This document shows positions 14,363-19,825 of a DNA stretch of 19,825 bases, piece by piece. Under the pieces are notes generated by a model. The model was given only the letters and a program-made list of their open reading frames with translations, searched no databases and had not been told where the DNA came from. Every line of letters begins with the position of its first letter. Positions within the stretch are counted from its first letter, which is position 1. This DNA is from Acidimicrobiia bacterium (GTDB lineage: Bacteria > Actinomycetota > Acidimicrobiia > Spongiisociales > ZC4RG35). Where the stretch lies: the NCBI GenBank assembly GCA_029865445.1, contig JAOUGY010000029.1, forward strand, positions 1 to 19,825, in the 5' to 3' direction. The position numbers and the translations under genes were made by a program.

Positions 14363-14911
14363 ATGCTCGTGCGCAGAACCCCCCTTGTGATGTCGGCCCT
14401 CCTCGTGGCCATGGGCCTGGCCCTTCCGGCCTCGGCGGCCGCGGTGTGCGGCGCCCCGGTGGTGCAGCAGGCCGAGCGGGCACAGGGCGGATGGCACGGG
14501 CTCGACGGCGCTCTGGTTGCGGCTTCGCCGTCTCCAGGCGGGGTTTCGTGGCAGGCCCGGGACGGTGTCGAGATCACCGAGGTCCGGTCCGAAACGGGCG
14601 TGGTCGAGTCGGAGGGGGCGATGATCTCTGCGGCGGTCGTTGTGCCGGGGGCACCGTCGGGCTCGATCCCGGTCTCGGCCGAAGGTGATCTCATCGTGTC
14701 GTTCAAGGGTCTCGTGGCGTGCGAACTCGTCGTACATGAGGACCCGGCGTCTGCGTTCATCACCGGGCCGGTGGTCGCGGACGTCCACATCGACGTCGTC
14801 GAGGTGCCAGAGGTTGTGGCCCTTCCCGCGGCCCAGCGCCCGGAACCGACGCCCCGCCCGTCAACTCCGGCGCCTCGCCGCATCATCTTCACGGCCAACT
14901 ACCCCATCTGA
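14363..14911 (+). CDS. Small secreted protein of unknown function
   Basis: 182 residues from ATG 14363; the frame opens at GTG 14303 but the signal peptide begins at this ATG. Residues 1-27 (MLVRR, then a hydrophobic core, then PASAAA) form a signal peptide with a signal peptidase I site. The mature part has two Cys (29 and 120) that could form a disulfide, a beta-rich region of alternating hydrophobics (residues 60-150) and a Pro-rich tail (PEPTPRPSTPAP) ending in RRIIFTANYPI. No family is recognised. It is monocistronic and followed by a GC-rich palindrome. Confidence 0.7.
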   Translation: MLVRRTPLVMSALLVAMGLALPASAAAVCGAPVVQQAERAQGGWHGLDGALVAASPSPGGVSWQARDGVEITEVRSETGVVESEGAMISAAVVVPGAPSGSIPVSAEGDLIVSFKGLVACELVVHEDPASAFITGPVVADVHIDVVEVPEVVALPAAQRPEPTPRPSTPAPRRIIFTANYPI

Positions 14912-14947
14912 CCCACCCCGCTCAGCCAACCCTGGGTTGAGGAGAGA

Positions 14948-14971
14948 GTCGGGGGCCCGCGGGCCCCCGAC
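14948..14971. terminator. GC-rich 24-bp perfect palindrome, probable bidirectional terminator
   Basis: The arm GTCGGGGGCCC is followed at once by GC and its exact complement. It lies 37 nt after the secreted-protein stop and 4 nt beyond the 3' end of RNase P RNA on the other strand, so it could end both transcripts. No T-tract follows on either strand, which makes it an atypical intrinsic terminator. Confidence 0.55.
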
Positions 14972-14975
14972 GAGT

Positions 14976-15331
14976 GCGAGTCCGCCTGTAAGCCGGATTC
15001 TGTGCCCTTGCGGGCGGTGACCATCCATCTGGGGCCTGCGTCACCGCAGGCCTCGGTGCGGCCTACCCGGGACTTGGTCGGCGGGCCACCGGCGTCCCTG
15101 TCTGGCCTTGCTCCGGGTGGGGTTTGCCGAGCCGCCCGGTCACCCGGGACGCTGGTGAGCTCTTACCTCACCGTTTCACCCTTGCCTGTGTGCCGAGGCA
15201 CCATCGGCGGTTTGCTCTCTGTTGCACTTTCCGTCGGATCGCTCCGCCTGGCCGTTAGCCAGCACCCTGCCCTTCGGAGTCCGGACTTTCCTCGACGCCA
15301 CGGGGGCGCCGCGGTCACCCGGCGGGCTCGC
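14976..15331 (-). ncRNA. rnpB: RNase P RNA, bacterial class A
   Basis: The catalytic RNA of tRNA 5'-end maturation, about 356 nt. Read on the minus strand it contains GAGGAAAGTCCGGACTCC near the 5' end, GTGCTGGCTAACGGCCAGGC, GAAAGTGCAACAGAGAGCAA, AAGGGTGAAACGGTGAGG and, near the 3' end, ACAGAATCCGGCTTACAGG. All are conserved core segments of class A RNase P RNA. The ends are defined by stem P1: GCGAG-C-CCGCC at the 5' end pairs with GGCGG-A-CTCGC at the 3' end. The 5' end lies 7 nt after a TATCCT -10 box. The open frame on the opposite strand through this region is not a gene. Confidence 0.97.
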
Positions 15332-15338
15332 AATACCA

Positions 15339-15344
15339 AGGATA
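15339..15344 (-). promoter_or_regulatory. -10 element (TATCCT) of rnpB
   Basis: Minus-strand TATCCT ends 7 nt before the G at 15331, the first base of stem P1. It gives an internal calibration for -10 to start-site spacing in this genome. No consensus -35 is visible. Confidence 0.6.
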
Positions 15345-15375
15345 CCGCCGTCGGCGGGAGGGGGCGGGTGGTAGA

Positions 15376-15714
15376 TCAGCTCTCGTCTTCGAGAAGTTGC
15401 ATCAGCTCGCGGTCGAGATCGTCCATGTCGATTTGCATCGGGTCGGCCGTCTTCCAGACCCAAAACGCGCCGATGAGAACGGTCACGACGCCGGCGATGA
15501 CACCCCACGAGATGTCGAAGAACGAAACGCCGGCGGTCACACCTATCCAAGCACTCGCCACAACGACGATTCGCTTGGCGATCTTCCGCCCGCGCGTGCC
15601 GAGGGAGGGCAGGTCCGGCCGGCTCGGCTGGACACCGCGACCGTTCCGCTGCAGGACCCCCATCACCAAAAAAACCACCACCACCGCAACCAGCAAAGGA
15701 ATCACAGGCCCCAA
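15376..15714 (-). CDS. Small three-helix membrane protein of unknown function
   Basis: 112 residues from TTG 15714; GTG 15705 is an alternative three codons later. Membrane segments are at about 3-20, 48-64 and 69-88. A basic loop (QRNGRGVQPSRP...RGRKIAKR) lies between the first two and an acidic cytoplasmic-looking tail follows (DMDDLDRELMQLLEDES). It starts 30 nt after the stop of the upstream four-helix membrane protein, so the two are probably one operon, which runs toward rnpB. No family is recognised. The gap to rnpB's 5' end is only 44 nt. Confidence 0.7.
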   Translation of the reverse strand: MGPVIPLLVAVVVVFLVMGVLQRNGRGVQPSRPDLPSLGTRGRKIAKRIVVVASAWIGVTAGVSFFDISWGVIAGVVTVLIGAFWVWKTADPMQIDMDDLDRELMQLLEDES

Positions 15715-15744
15715 GTTGGCAGGTTCGCGGCGTTATGTGAAGTC

Positions 15745-16122
15745 TCACGCCTTTGATTGGGTCCGCCGACCCCCCAGGACACCGCCCACTCCTCCCACGA
15801 GCATGCCGATCACCGCGAGGAGGAGGATCTGGCCGGCATTCGCCTCGCCGCCGCCGCCCTGGGCGACGAACACGACGAGCGCCACCAGCGCCAGCCCGGT
15901 GACAGCGCCATGAAATCGGTGCGCCACCAGCGCCATACGTCCGGCGAGGTAGCCGGCCACGAGGAACCCCGTGATGATCCCCGGGATCAGTCCGGCTCTC
16001 GCTCCGCCCTCCGCCCCGATGAGCTGGAACACGAGTGCCGCGCTCAGGGATACGACGGTGGCGGTGAGTGCTCCGGCGCCCAATCCCAGGAGCACCGCCG
16101 GGATGCGCAATGTGGCTAGCAA
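15745..16122 (-). CDS. Small four-helix membrane protein (TIGR04086/DUF3792-like)
   Basis: 125 residues from TTG 16122, chosen because AGGAG (16134-16130) sits 7 nt upstream; the frame extends to 16242 but that part lacks family-like sequence. Four glycine-rich helices at about 8-35, 44-64, 70-88 and 97-118, ending in GGVLGGRRTQSKA. The spacing and Gly-rich helices resemble the TIGR04086 (DUF3792) family of putative membrane proteins of unknown role; this is a resemblance only. TAGGAT (16154-16149 on the minus strand) is a possible -10. Confidence 0.75.
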   Translation of the reverse strand: MLATLRIPAVLLGLGAGALTATVVSLSAALVFQLIGAEGGARAGLIPGIITGFLVAGYLAGRMALVAHRFHGAVTGLALVALVVFVAQGGGGEANAGQILLLAVIGMLVGGVGGVLGGRRTQSKA

Positions 16123-16186
16123 GCGAACTCTCCTATGTGCCCGCGAGGATCCTAGACCTCGTGTGTTGTGCCCTGAGGACGCATCC

Positions 16187-16350
16187 ATGAAGCAGGGCGA
16201 CGCGATGCAGAAGTACCTCGCCGAGCTCATCGGCACATTCATCCTGGTGTCTTTGGAACCATGACCATCGTCGCGGTGATCAGCACGGAAGGGCCATTGC
16301 TGGCCGCGGTTCCCTGGGGCCGCGGCGGACGTTCCGGCCGCCGTGGCTCT
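16187..16350 (+). pseudogene. Remnant of an aquaporin/glycerol-facilitator (MIP) gene
   Basis: From ATG 16205 (or 16187) the frame reads MQKYLAELIGTFILV, the first helix of MIP channels, then fails: GTGTCTTTGGAACC reads SLEP and stop. Restoring one T (GTGTTCTTT) gives FILVFFGT, the expected continuation, and the frame from 16252 carries on as GTMTIVAVISTEGPLLAAVPWG. After about 16320 the similarity ends; a further frame at 16328 reads DVPAAVALVLGR, which could be a decayed NPAVTLALALGR (first NPA half-helix), implying a deletion. The rest of the channel (about 200 residues, second NPA) is absent. The remnant abuts the trpD promoter. Confidence 0.72.
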
Positions 16351-16394
16351 GGTGCTTGGAAGGAGCGTCGAGGGCTGAGACGCGATCGGCCTCC

Positions 16395-16400
16395 TACACT
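16395..16400 (+). promoter_or_regulatory. -10 element (TACACT) of trpD
   Basis: TACACT ends 7 nt before ATG 16408 with no Shine-Dalgarno, so a leaderless mRNA is expected. The same hexamer precedes the selenoprotein candidate. Confidence 0.5.
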
Positions 16401-16407
16401 CCCCGCC

Positions 16408-17430
16408 ATGCAGTGGTCAGATGTGCTCGGCAAACTCACGGCGGGAGCCGACCTCGACCGGGCCGAGGCGCGCCAAGCGATGGCCGAGATCATGTCCGGA
16501 TCGGCCACCCCCGCTCAGATCGCTGCGTTCATCGTCGCTCTGAGAATCAAGGGTGAGAGCGTCGACGAAATGACCGGTCTCGTCGAGGCGATGCGAGATG
16601 CGGCGGTCACGGTCGACGTGGGGGTGGACGTCATCGACGTTGTGGGAACGGGCGGCGACCGGTTGGGGACGTTCAACATTTCCACCACCGCCGCGCTGAT
16701 CTCGGCGGCGGCGGGTGCGGTTGTGGCCAAACACGGCAATCGGTCCATTTCGTCCCAATGTGGCTCGGCCGACGTTCTCGAAGGCTTGGGGATGAACATC
16801 GAGATGGAGCCCGCAGCCATGGTCTCGCTCATTCGCGAAACCGGGTTCGGGTTTTTCTTTGCCCCTCGGTACCACCCGGCGATGCGCCACGCCGGGCCGG
16901 TTCGGAAAGACCTGGGTATCCCGACTGTGTTCAATTTCCTCGGTCCTCTGGCCAACCCGGCCAACGCTCGCCGGCAGTCGGTCGGGGTCTCTGACGCCCG
17001 GATGGCGGAACGGATGATCGGCGTGCTCGCCCATCTCGGTTCCGAATACGCCTTCGTGGTCCATGGCGAGGACGGACTCGACGAGGTCACGACGACGGGC
17101 CCCACCTACATCTACCGCCTCAAGGATGGCGAAATCACCCACGCCGAGTTCACCCCGGAGGACTTCGGAGTCCAGCGGGCGTCGCTCGACGACCTGAAGG
17201 GCGGTGGCGTCGAAACGAACGTGGCGATCACCAGGGCGATCCTCGCCGGTGAGCCCGGTCCGAAGCGAGATGCTGCGGTTGTCAACGCGGCCCCGGCGAT
17301 GGTGGCGGCGGGACTGGCGCGCGGTTTTGTGGAGGCCGTCGATCGAGCGTACGAGGTGATCGACTCCGGACGGGTCTCCGAACTGCTGGAGTCGGTTGTC
17401 CAGCGCTCCCGAGAGCTGGGAGCCGGCTGA
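16408..17430 (+). CDS. trpD: Anthranilate phosphoribosyltransferase
   Basis: 340 residues, normal family length. It transfers the phosphoribosyl group of PRPP to anthranilate in the second step of tryptophan synthesis. Visible motifs: VVGTGGD (78-84, PRPP pyrophosphate loop), FNIST (89-93), KHGNRSISSQCGSADVLE (108-125, with Ser119) and RHAGPVRKDLGIPTVFNFLGPLANP (160-184). Gln in SSQCG replaces the common Lys. There are no other trp genes here, so the gene is separated from the pathway cluster. The stop is directly followed by the GTG of the Fur-family gene. ATG 16408 was chosen over upstream frame because that part belongs to the MIP remnant. Confidence 0.96.
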   Translation: MQWSDVLGKLTAGADLDRAEARQAMAEIMSGSATPAQIAAFIVALRIKGESVDEMTGLVEAMRDAAVTVDVGVDVIDVVGTGGDRLGTFNISTTAALISAAAGAVVAKHGNRSISSQCGSADVLEGLGMNIEMEPAAMVSLIRETGFGFFFAPRYHPAMRHAGPVRKDLGIPTVFNFLGPLANPANARRQSVGVSDARMAERMIGVLAHLGSEYAFVVHGEDGLDEVTTTGPTYIYRLKDGEITHAEFTPEDFGVQRASLDDLKGGGVETNVAITRAILAGEPGPKRDAAVVNAAPAMVAAGLARGFVEAVDRAYEVIDSGRVSELLESVVQRSRELGAG

Positions 17431-17883
17431 GTGCCCGACCTCGACGCCGGGATGCTCGTCGAGGATCTGCGCCGGGCCGGCATGAGGGTCACCACGCCGC
17501 GCCGGGTGATCTGTGAGGTCATCGCCGCCTCGCACGACGAACATCTGACCGCGACCGAGGTGCACGCCCGGGCGGAGGCGATGGCCGATCGCGGCATCGA
17601 CGTGTCGACGGTGTACCGAACGATCGAGGCGCTGGAGTCCGTCGGCCGCCTCCACCACGTCCATCTCGGGCACGGTCCGGCGGTTCTGCACCTGTCCGAC
17701 CACGCCGACCACCACCACCTCGTCTGCGAGCAATGCGGTCGCGCCCAAGATATCCCTCTGGAGGAGGTCGCCGATCTGGTGAGCCACCTCGAGGAGCGTT
17801 ATGACTTCGTGGCCGCTGGGGTTCACTTCGCGCTCGTCGGTAGGTGCGTGGGGCATGATGCAGTACCTGGAAACAGTCCGTGA
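17431..17883 (+). CDS. Fur-family metal-responsive transcriptional regulator
   Basis: 150 residues from GTG 17431, which abuts the trpD TGA. The N-terminal winged helix has the recognition-helix signature DVSTVYRTIEAL (58-69). The C-terminal dimerisation domain has LHLSDHADHHHLVCEQCGR (His87, His91, His94-96, Cys99, Cys102). The second structural-zinc motif near the C-terminus, normally CxxC, is CVGH (Cys139, His142) followed by an unusual tail. Fur, Zur, Mur and Nur cannot be told apart by sequence alone. A Nur-like operator at the cbiMN promoter 750 bp downstream makes a nickel sensor attractive. Cotranscription with trpD is likely from the zero-nt spacing. Confidence 0.92.
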   Translation: MPDLDAGMLVEDLRRAGMRVTTPRRVICEVIAASHDEHLTATEVHARAEAMADRGIDVSTVYRTIEALESVGRLHHVHLGHGPAVLHLSDHADHHHLVCEQCGRAQDIPLEEVADLVSHLEERYDFVAAGVHFALVGRCVGHDAVPGNSP

Positions 17884-17922
17884 ACTCTTCGAGCGGGAGA
17901 TCCGATTGGTGGGTCGGGCCCG

Positions 17923-17928
17923 TACACT
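17923..17928 (+). promoter_or_regulatory. -10 element (TACACT) of the thioredoxin-like lipoprotein gene
   Basis: TACACT ends 8 nt before ATG 17937 and there is no Shine-Dalgarno. A leaderless transcript independent of the Fur gene is likely. Confidence 0.5.
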
Positions 17929-17936
17929 CTCCCACC

Positions 17937-18563
17937 ATGAGATCGAGAGCCATGTTGTTGCTGGCCGCCCTGGCAGTCCTCGTTGCCGCCTGCGGTGGTG
18001 CGTCGGCGACCGGGGACAACGCATCGGGCGACCCGACCACGTCGCCCGAACCGGTCGCTTCGGCGGAATCCTCGGCGGGGTCCGAGCCGTCTCCGTCGAC
18101 ACTGACCGAATCGCCCCCGCCCGATTCCACCCAGGCTCCCGATCCCGACGCCGTGCTGGCGCCGGATTTCGCCCTCGAGCTCGGCCTAGGAGGTGAGTTC
18201 GTCCTCTCCGCCGAGACCAAACCTGTGTATCTGGTGTTCTGGGCGGAGTGGTGAACGACCTGCCGACGGGAGTTGCCCGTCGTCGATGAGATCTCGGCGG
18301 ATTACGAGAACGAGGTCGCGTTCGTGGCCGTGGCATGGAAGGCGAGTTTCGAAGACACCGCGGACCGGGCCGCCGAGGTCATGCCGTCAGGCAGGATCAT
18401 GTGGGGTCTCGACGCCGAAGAGGAGGTCTTCGCCGCATTCGGAGTGCCGTACCAGCCGGTGACGGTCCTGATCGGCGCCGACAAGACCATCGTCGATGCG
18501 TGGCCGGGGGCGCTCAGCGAGGACGAGATCCGCGAGCGGATCGATGCCATGTTGGGTGCGTGA
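17937..18563 (+). CDS. Predicted selenocysteine-containing thioredoxin-fold lipoprotein (UxxC), in-frame TGA at 18252-18254
   Basis: Read through the TGA, the product is 208 residues. Residues 1-19 form a lipoprotein signal (LAVLVAAC, lipobox Cys19). Residues 20-72 are a Ser/Thr/Pro/Glu linker. Residues 73-208 form a TlpA/ResA-like thioredoxin fold: APDFALELG, VYLVFWAEW (97-105), then U106-T-T-C109, RRELPVVDEISADY, and the cis-Pro loop VPYQPVTVLI (Pro174). The TGA occupies the first Cys of WCxxC, and frame and family sequence continue without a break for 103 codons. A SECIS-like hairpin follows the TGA. The role is probably an exported thiol/selenol reductase or peroxidase-like enzyme tethered to the membrane. 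The alternative is a Cys (TGC) to TGA nonsense mutation. Selenocysteine genes selA/B/C/D are not in the window. Confidence 0.82.
18264..18282 (+). promoter_or_regulatory. Candidate bacterial SECIS hairpin
   Basis: CGACGGG (18264-18270), loop AGTTG (18271-18275) and CCCGTCG (18276-18282) form a perfect 7-bp stem. There are 16 nt between the TGA and the loop, about the 17 nt in the E. coli fdhF SECIS, and the loop has G followed by U near its 5' end, as SelB-binding loops do. The hairpin is inside the coding sequence, as bacterial SECIS elements are. Confidence 0.68.
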
Positions 18564-18628
18564 GGTCGAGACCCGGAACTCGTACATCTTCCGGCGGCCG
18601 ACGCCGATGTGAAAGTCCGCCCTCCTGA

Positions 18629-18634
18629 TACTAT
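18629..18634 (+). promoter_or_regulatory. -10 element (TACTAT) of cbiMN
   Basis: TACTAT overlaps the first three bases of the Nur-like inverted repeat. The predicted start is near 18641, giving a leader of about 20 nt with AAGGG as a weak Shine-Dalgarno 5 nt before ATG 18662. Confidence 0.5.
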
Positions 18635-18652
18635 TGCGACCAGTTCGCAATA
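18632..18652. promoter_or_regulatory. Nur-like operator (TATTGCGA-N5-TCGCAATA)
   Basis: A perfect 8-5-8 inverted repeat centred at 18642. Its core TTGCGA-N5-TCGCAA closely follows the Streptomyces coelicolor Nur box tTGCaa-N5-ttGCAA, including the 5-bp spacer. It overlaps the -10 and the predicted start, so binding should repress cbiMN when metal is plentiful. Only 10 bp separate it from the ATG. Confidence 0.68.
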
Positions 18653-18661
18653 AGGGCCGAG

Positions 18662-19630
18662 ATGCACATTCCGGATGGGTTCATCAACGGAGCGACATCG
18701 GCGGGAGCCGCAGTGGTCGCCGCCGGTGGGGTGGGTGCCGCGCTCAAAGCGGGAGCACGCAGTCTCGCCGAACGCCAGATCCCACTGGCGGGACTGGCGG
18801 CGGCGTTCATCTTCGCTCTTCAGATGCTCAACTTCCCCGTCGCGGCCGGCACGAGTGGTCATCTGCTCGGGGGAGCGCTGGCGGCGGTTCTCCTTGGTCC
18901 GGCGATGGGTGTGACCGTCCTCACCGTGGTTGTGTTCGTTCAGGCTCTTCTGTTCGCCGATGGAGGGTTGTCGGCTCTGGGCCTGAACATCATCAACATG
19001 GGTCTCATCACATCTCTCGTCGGATGGCTCGTGTTCCGAGCCCTCATGGCGGTTTTCCCCAAACACCGTGGCGGCGCCACGCTGGCCGCGATGATCGCCG
19101 CCTGGGCTTCCGTGGTGGTGTCGTCCATCGGATTCGTGATTCAGTATTCGCTCGGTGGCCAGGGCGGTGTCGACAGCGCGACCGTGTTCGCTGCGATGAC
19201 CGGTGTACATGCCCTCATCGGCATCGGCGAAGGCCTCATAACCGGCACCGTTGTGGCGGCCGTCCTGGCGGTGAGACCCGATCTCGTGTTCGGCACCGCG
19301 CGGTACGACATCACTCGAGGAAACGGCCTCGGCCGCAAGGCGACCGCAGGCTTCATCGCAGCCGGACTCCTCGGGGCGATTTCGCTCGTCGTGTTCGTGG
19401 CGCCACTCGCGAGTTCCGCTCCGGACGGTCTCGAGCGGGTCGCCGAAGACAGCGGGCTGGTCGCCGAAGACAGCGGGTTCGGGGCTCTTTTCTCCGACTA
19501 TCAGGTGGGTTCGGTCGAGCCCGAGTGGCTGGGCACCGTGGTATCCGGTGTTGTCGGTCTCATCGTCACGTTCGCGGTCGGGGTGATCCTGGTGACGCTG
19601 GGGCGCCGCCGATTGGCGAGGAGGGCGTGA
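18662..19630 (+). CDS. cbiM: CbiM-CbiN (NikMN-type) fused substrate component of a Ni/Co ECF transporter
   Basis: 322 residues. The N-terminal MHIPDGF places His2 where CbiM/NikM proteins bind the metal with the N-terminal amine. Further candidate ligands are His67 (SGHLLGG) and His183 (GVHALIGIGEG). About six membrane helices are followed by the CbiN-like PDGLE domain: a helix, then SSAPDGLERVAEDSG (252-265), then a last helix. Ni and Co members look alike. The Nur-like operator and the lack of a cobalamin riboswitch in the short upstream region favour nickel. A 21-bp tandem duplication (VAEDSGL/VAEDSGF) lies in the periplasmic loop. The stop overlaps the cbiQ GTG (GTGA). Confidence 0.95.
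   Translation: MHIPDGFINGATSAGAAVVAAGGVGAALKAGARSLAERQIPLAGLAAAFIFALQMLNFPVAAGTSGHLLGGALAAVLLGPAMGVTVLTVVVFVQALLFADGGLSALGLNIINMGLITSLVGWLVFRALMAVFPKHRGGATLAAMIAAWASVVVSSIGFVIQYSLGGQGGVDSATVFAAMTGVHALIGIGEGLITGTVVAAVLAVRPDLVFGTARYDITRGNGLGRKATAGFIAAGLLGAISLVVFVAPLASSAPDGLERVAEDSGLVAEDSGFGALFSDYQVGSVEPEWLGTVVSGVVGLIVTFAVGVILVTLGRRRLARRA
19439..19480 (+). repeat. Tandem 21-bp duplication in cbiMN
   Basis: Two copies of an 18-bp identical block (GTCGCCGAAGACAGCGGG at 19439-19456 and 19460-19477) separated by one variable codon. They encode VAEDSGL and VAEDSGF. The length is a multiple of three, so the frame is kept. Confidence 0.9.
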
Positions 19631-19825
19631 GCGGGTCCCATGTCCATGCCCTGACCGTGCACGGGCACAGTCCACTGCACCGGCTCCCCGCACGGGTGAA
19701 ACTCGTGGCGCTGGGGCTCTTCGTGGTGGCGGTTGTCGCGACCCCGCGCCACCAGCTCTGGGCATTTGCCGTGTACGCCCTGCTGGTGACGATGGTCCTG
19801 GTCGCCGAACTCCCGGCGAAGTTCG
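19627..19825 (+). CDS. cbiQ: CbiQ energy-coupling-factor transmembrane (T) component, N-terminal part (continues past window)
   Basis: The 66 visible residues from GTG 19627 carry HSPLHRLPARVKLVALGLF, the N-terminal motif of CbiQ/EcfT (usually DSPLHRLDPRVKLL), followed by two membrane helices. The leader is His-rich (SHVHALTVHGHS). CbiQ couples the substrate component CbiMN to the CbiO-type ATPase, which is expected to follow to the right. The GTGA overlap with cbiMN indicates translational coupling. Confidence 0.9.
   Translation, partial: MSGSHVHALTVHGHSPLHRLPARVKLVALGLFVVAVVATPRHQLWAFAVYALLVTMVLVAELPAKF

Noticed and set aside
15002..15913. 303-codon plus-strand open frame
   Set aside because: It crosses rnpB and runs antisense to two membrane-protein genes; the RNA gene explains the 5' half.
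17908..17936. GGTGGG-N17-CCCACC inverted repeat around the lipoprotein -10 box
   Set aside because: Short arms and a long GC-rich spacer; expected by chance in this composition.
18252..18254. Nonsense mutation or two-gene interpretation of the TGA
   Set aside because: The TGA is precisely at the catalytic Cys position, the remaining frame is intact with no other lesion, a SECIS-like hairpin follows, and the second half has no start signal of its own. A single TGC to TGA change still cannot be excluded from this sequence alone.
16417..18336. 639-codon open frame on the minus strand
   Set aside because: It is antisense to trpD, the Fur-family gene and the lipoprotein, all with strong family motifs. 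The translation is Arg/His-rich, as expected for a GC-rich shadow frame.
18564..18661. Cobalamin riboswitch upstream of cbiMN
   Set aside because: Only 98 nt are available, with no B12-box-like sequence; the inverted repeat is a better explanation of regulation.

Overview
The window is a high-GC, densely packed bacterial chromosome segment that looks like Actinomycetota, most plausibly an Acidimicrobiia-like lineage (this assignment is inference). The support is the actinobacterial trio of a histidine-phosphatase-like protein, DUF3090 and a PI3/4-kinase-like SCO1664-family protein, an AAA/vWA pair like mycobacterial Rv0958/Rv0959, and many genes whose only upstream signal is a -10 hexamer 6-10 nt before the start codon (leaderless mRNAs). 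There are no insertion sequences, tRNAs or CRISPR arrays. Most of the content is chromosomal housekeeping.

Layout. 1-850: 3' part of a class III aminotransferase. 845-1471 (-): membrane-anchored protein of unknown function, divergent from a run of plus-strand genes: NIF3/DUF34 metal-binding protein, coiled-coil zinc-ribbon protein, DUF457-like membrane protein, putative lipoprotein and NUDIX hydrolase. 5068-10238: a three-gene block of MoxR/ChlI-like AAA ATPase, CASTOR/POLLUX-like RCK channel protein and vWA protein. 10257-10499: a large imperfect inverted repeat between convergent genes. 10484-13521 (-): the actinobacterial trio followed by an APC permease, with overlapping starts and stops. 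13568-14251 (-): SRAP/YedK DNA-protein-crosslink protein, divergent from a small secreted protein, with a 14-bp palindrome between them. 14976-15331 (-): RNase P RNA. 15376-16122 (-): two small membrane proteins. 16187-16350: relic of an aquaporin (MIP) gene. 16408-17883: trpD and a Fur-family regulator. 17937-18563: a thioredoxin-fold lipoprotein. 18662-19825: CbiMN and CbiQ of a Ni/Co ECF transporter.

The outstanding observation is the gene at 17937-18563. It is read through an in-frame TGA at 18252-18254 that stands exactly where the first Cys of a thioredoxin WCxxC motif belongs (W-U-T-T-C). A perfect 7-bp hairpin with a 5-nt AGTTG loop begins 9 nt after the TGA, where a bacterial SECIS element is expected. 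This predicts a selenocysteine-containing TlpA/ResA-like lipoprotein that ordinary gene callers would split or truncate.

The second notable point is regulatory. The cbiMN promoter carries TATTGCGA-N5-TCGCAATA, which resembles the Streptomyces Nur (nickel-responsive Fur-family) box, and a Fur-family gene with an altered second metal motif (CxxH) lies two genes upstream. Together they suggest a local nickel-uptake regulatory module.
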